Positions 5,707-6,175 of a DNA stretch of 6,175 bases are shown here, one piece after another (within the stretch, counting starts at the first letter, position 1; each line of letters starts with the position of its first letter). The notes under the pieces are model-generated. The model worked only from the letters and a program-made list of their open reading frames with translations. It was not told the DNA's origin and did no database searches. The stretch spans positions 1 to 6,175 of the forward strand of contig CBFHPD010000173.1 in the NCBI GenBank assembly GCA_965657495.1, in the 5' to 3' direction. The DNA comes from JALQTD01 sp965657495. GTDB taxonomy: Bacteria; Bacteroidota; Bacteroidia; Flavobacteriales_D; Sanyastnellaceae. The position numbers and the translations under genes were made by a program.

Positions 5707-6175
5707 ATGACACGCCAACATTTGCTTGGGTACAAGGGGAACTCCGGTCTTGGAGATCGGATGCAGCACTTGGTGCAGATGATGGAAGTGGCCGAACAAC
5801 AGGGAGCGCGGTTTGTCATTGACTTCCGCGACGGGATGTTTGGCGCAGTGGGCGAAGATGCTTTCGCGCGCTGGTTGGATTGCCCGCATCCCGCCTTTCA
5901 AAGTCATCCCGATTGGGACGGGCTGTGCAAAGCCTATGCAAACGCGAGGACACCGGAGGATCCCCAGTTTTTTGATGCGGTTCATTTCACAGCCATGCCA
6001 TGCCGGCCTCGATCTGTGAATGAATACATCACCCCACTCATCGGAGGGAAACCCCGGCACCGCACCTTGGCCGCACGCATCCTCCGAAAAGTGGACTTGG
6101 TCTTTCCTCCGAGCACGGTTGTGAGCAAGACGTTGAAGGAACCGTTGTTTCCCATCGCGCGCTGCATCGATTTGA
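5707..6175 (+). CDS. NodZ/fucosyltransferase-like glycosyltransferase (3' end outside window)
   Basis: An uninterrupted frame runs from ATG 5707 off the right edge, showing 156 residues with no stop. The N-terminal segment HLLGYKGNSGLGDRMQHL (residues 5-22), then FVIDFRDGMFG (36-46), matches the start of NodZ-type fucosyltransferase-like proteins, where a glycine-rich G-x-G-D-R/C loop is followed by a helix and a TLVIDWR-like strand. Such enzymes are known to transfer a sugar, typically fucose from GDP-fucose, to a glycan. The later conserved region holding donor-binding residues is outside the window, so activity and donor are unconfirmed. There is no signal peptide, so a cytoplasmic or membrane-peripheral enzyme of surface-glycan assembly is the guess. 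An in-frame ATG at 5677 would add MRRFKFVPQV, but it would put the best promoter box inside the gene. Hand-counted GC for 5761-6060 is 57%, against 70% for 1921-2220 in the peptidase gene; transfer is possible. Coding status is more certain than function. Confidence 0.72.
   Translation, partial: MTRQHLLGYKGNSGLGDRMQHLVQMMEVAEQQGARFVIDFRDGMFGAVGEDAFARWLDCPHPAFQSHPDWDGLCKAYANARTPEDPQFFDAVHFTAMPCRPRSVNEYITPLIGGKPRHRTLAARILRKVDLVFPPSTVVSKTLKEPLFPIARCIDL

Noticed and set aside
5643..5819. N-terminal extension of the small PH gene to ATG 5819.
   Set aside because: The extra residues are Cys-rich, unlike the family, and antisense to the glycosyltransferase gene; ATG 5642 gives the expected length.
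5218..6060. A 280-codon minus-strand frame crossing the divergent gap.
   Set aside because: It overlaps both the small PH gene in another frame and the glycosyltransferase antisense, and its translation has no family pattern.

Overview
The window is 6,175 bp of gene-dense, GC-rich DNA. It carries six protein-coding genes, two of them cut by the window edges. I see no RNA genes, mobile elements, CRISPR arrays or origins. The best guess for the source is a high-GC member of the Bacteroidota. This rests on the gene families (an OlsF-like fused acyltransferase, a carboxypeptidase Q-type M28 peptidase, a secreted glycerophosphodiesterase with a Bacteroidota-style sequence), on the lack of clear Shine-Dalgarno sequences, and on TAAATTCG boxes just upstream of two start codons that resemble the Bacteroidota -7 promoter element TAnnTTTG. 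The assignment is inference only.

Layout. (1) Positions 1-1407, plus strand: the 3' part of a fused PlsC-like / OlsB-like acyltransferase, probably making ornithine- or glycine-type aminolipids. (2) 1425-2798, plus strand: a secreted M28 metallopeptidase of the carboxypeptidase Q type with an inserted PA-like domain. (3) 2773-3690, minus strand: an exported glycerophosphodiester phosphodiesterase that meets gene 2 tail to tail with a 26-bp overlap. (4) 3701-5143 and (5) 5127-5642, minus strand: a large and a small bacterial-PH-domain membrane protein resembling the YdbT/YdbS pair. Genes 5, 4 and 3 are read in that order as a tight operon, with a 17-bp overlap and then a 10-bp gap. (6) From about 5707 to the right edge, plus strand: the N-terminal part of a NodZ/fucosyltransferase-like glycosyltransferase, divergent from the PH-domain operon across a 64-bp control region.

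The common theme is the cell envelope: aminolipid synthesis, membrane proteins of the antimicrobial-tolerance-associated bPH type, turnover of phospholipid headgroups, periplasmic peptide breakdown, and possibly decoration of a surface glycan. No known defence or mobile system is visible. The least ordinary points are the bPH pair joined to a glycerophosphodiesterase, a hairpin that would hold that enzyme's start codon in its loop, and the truncated glycosyltransferase, which has lower GC than the sampled part of the peptidase gene.
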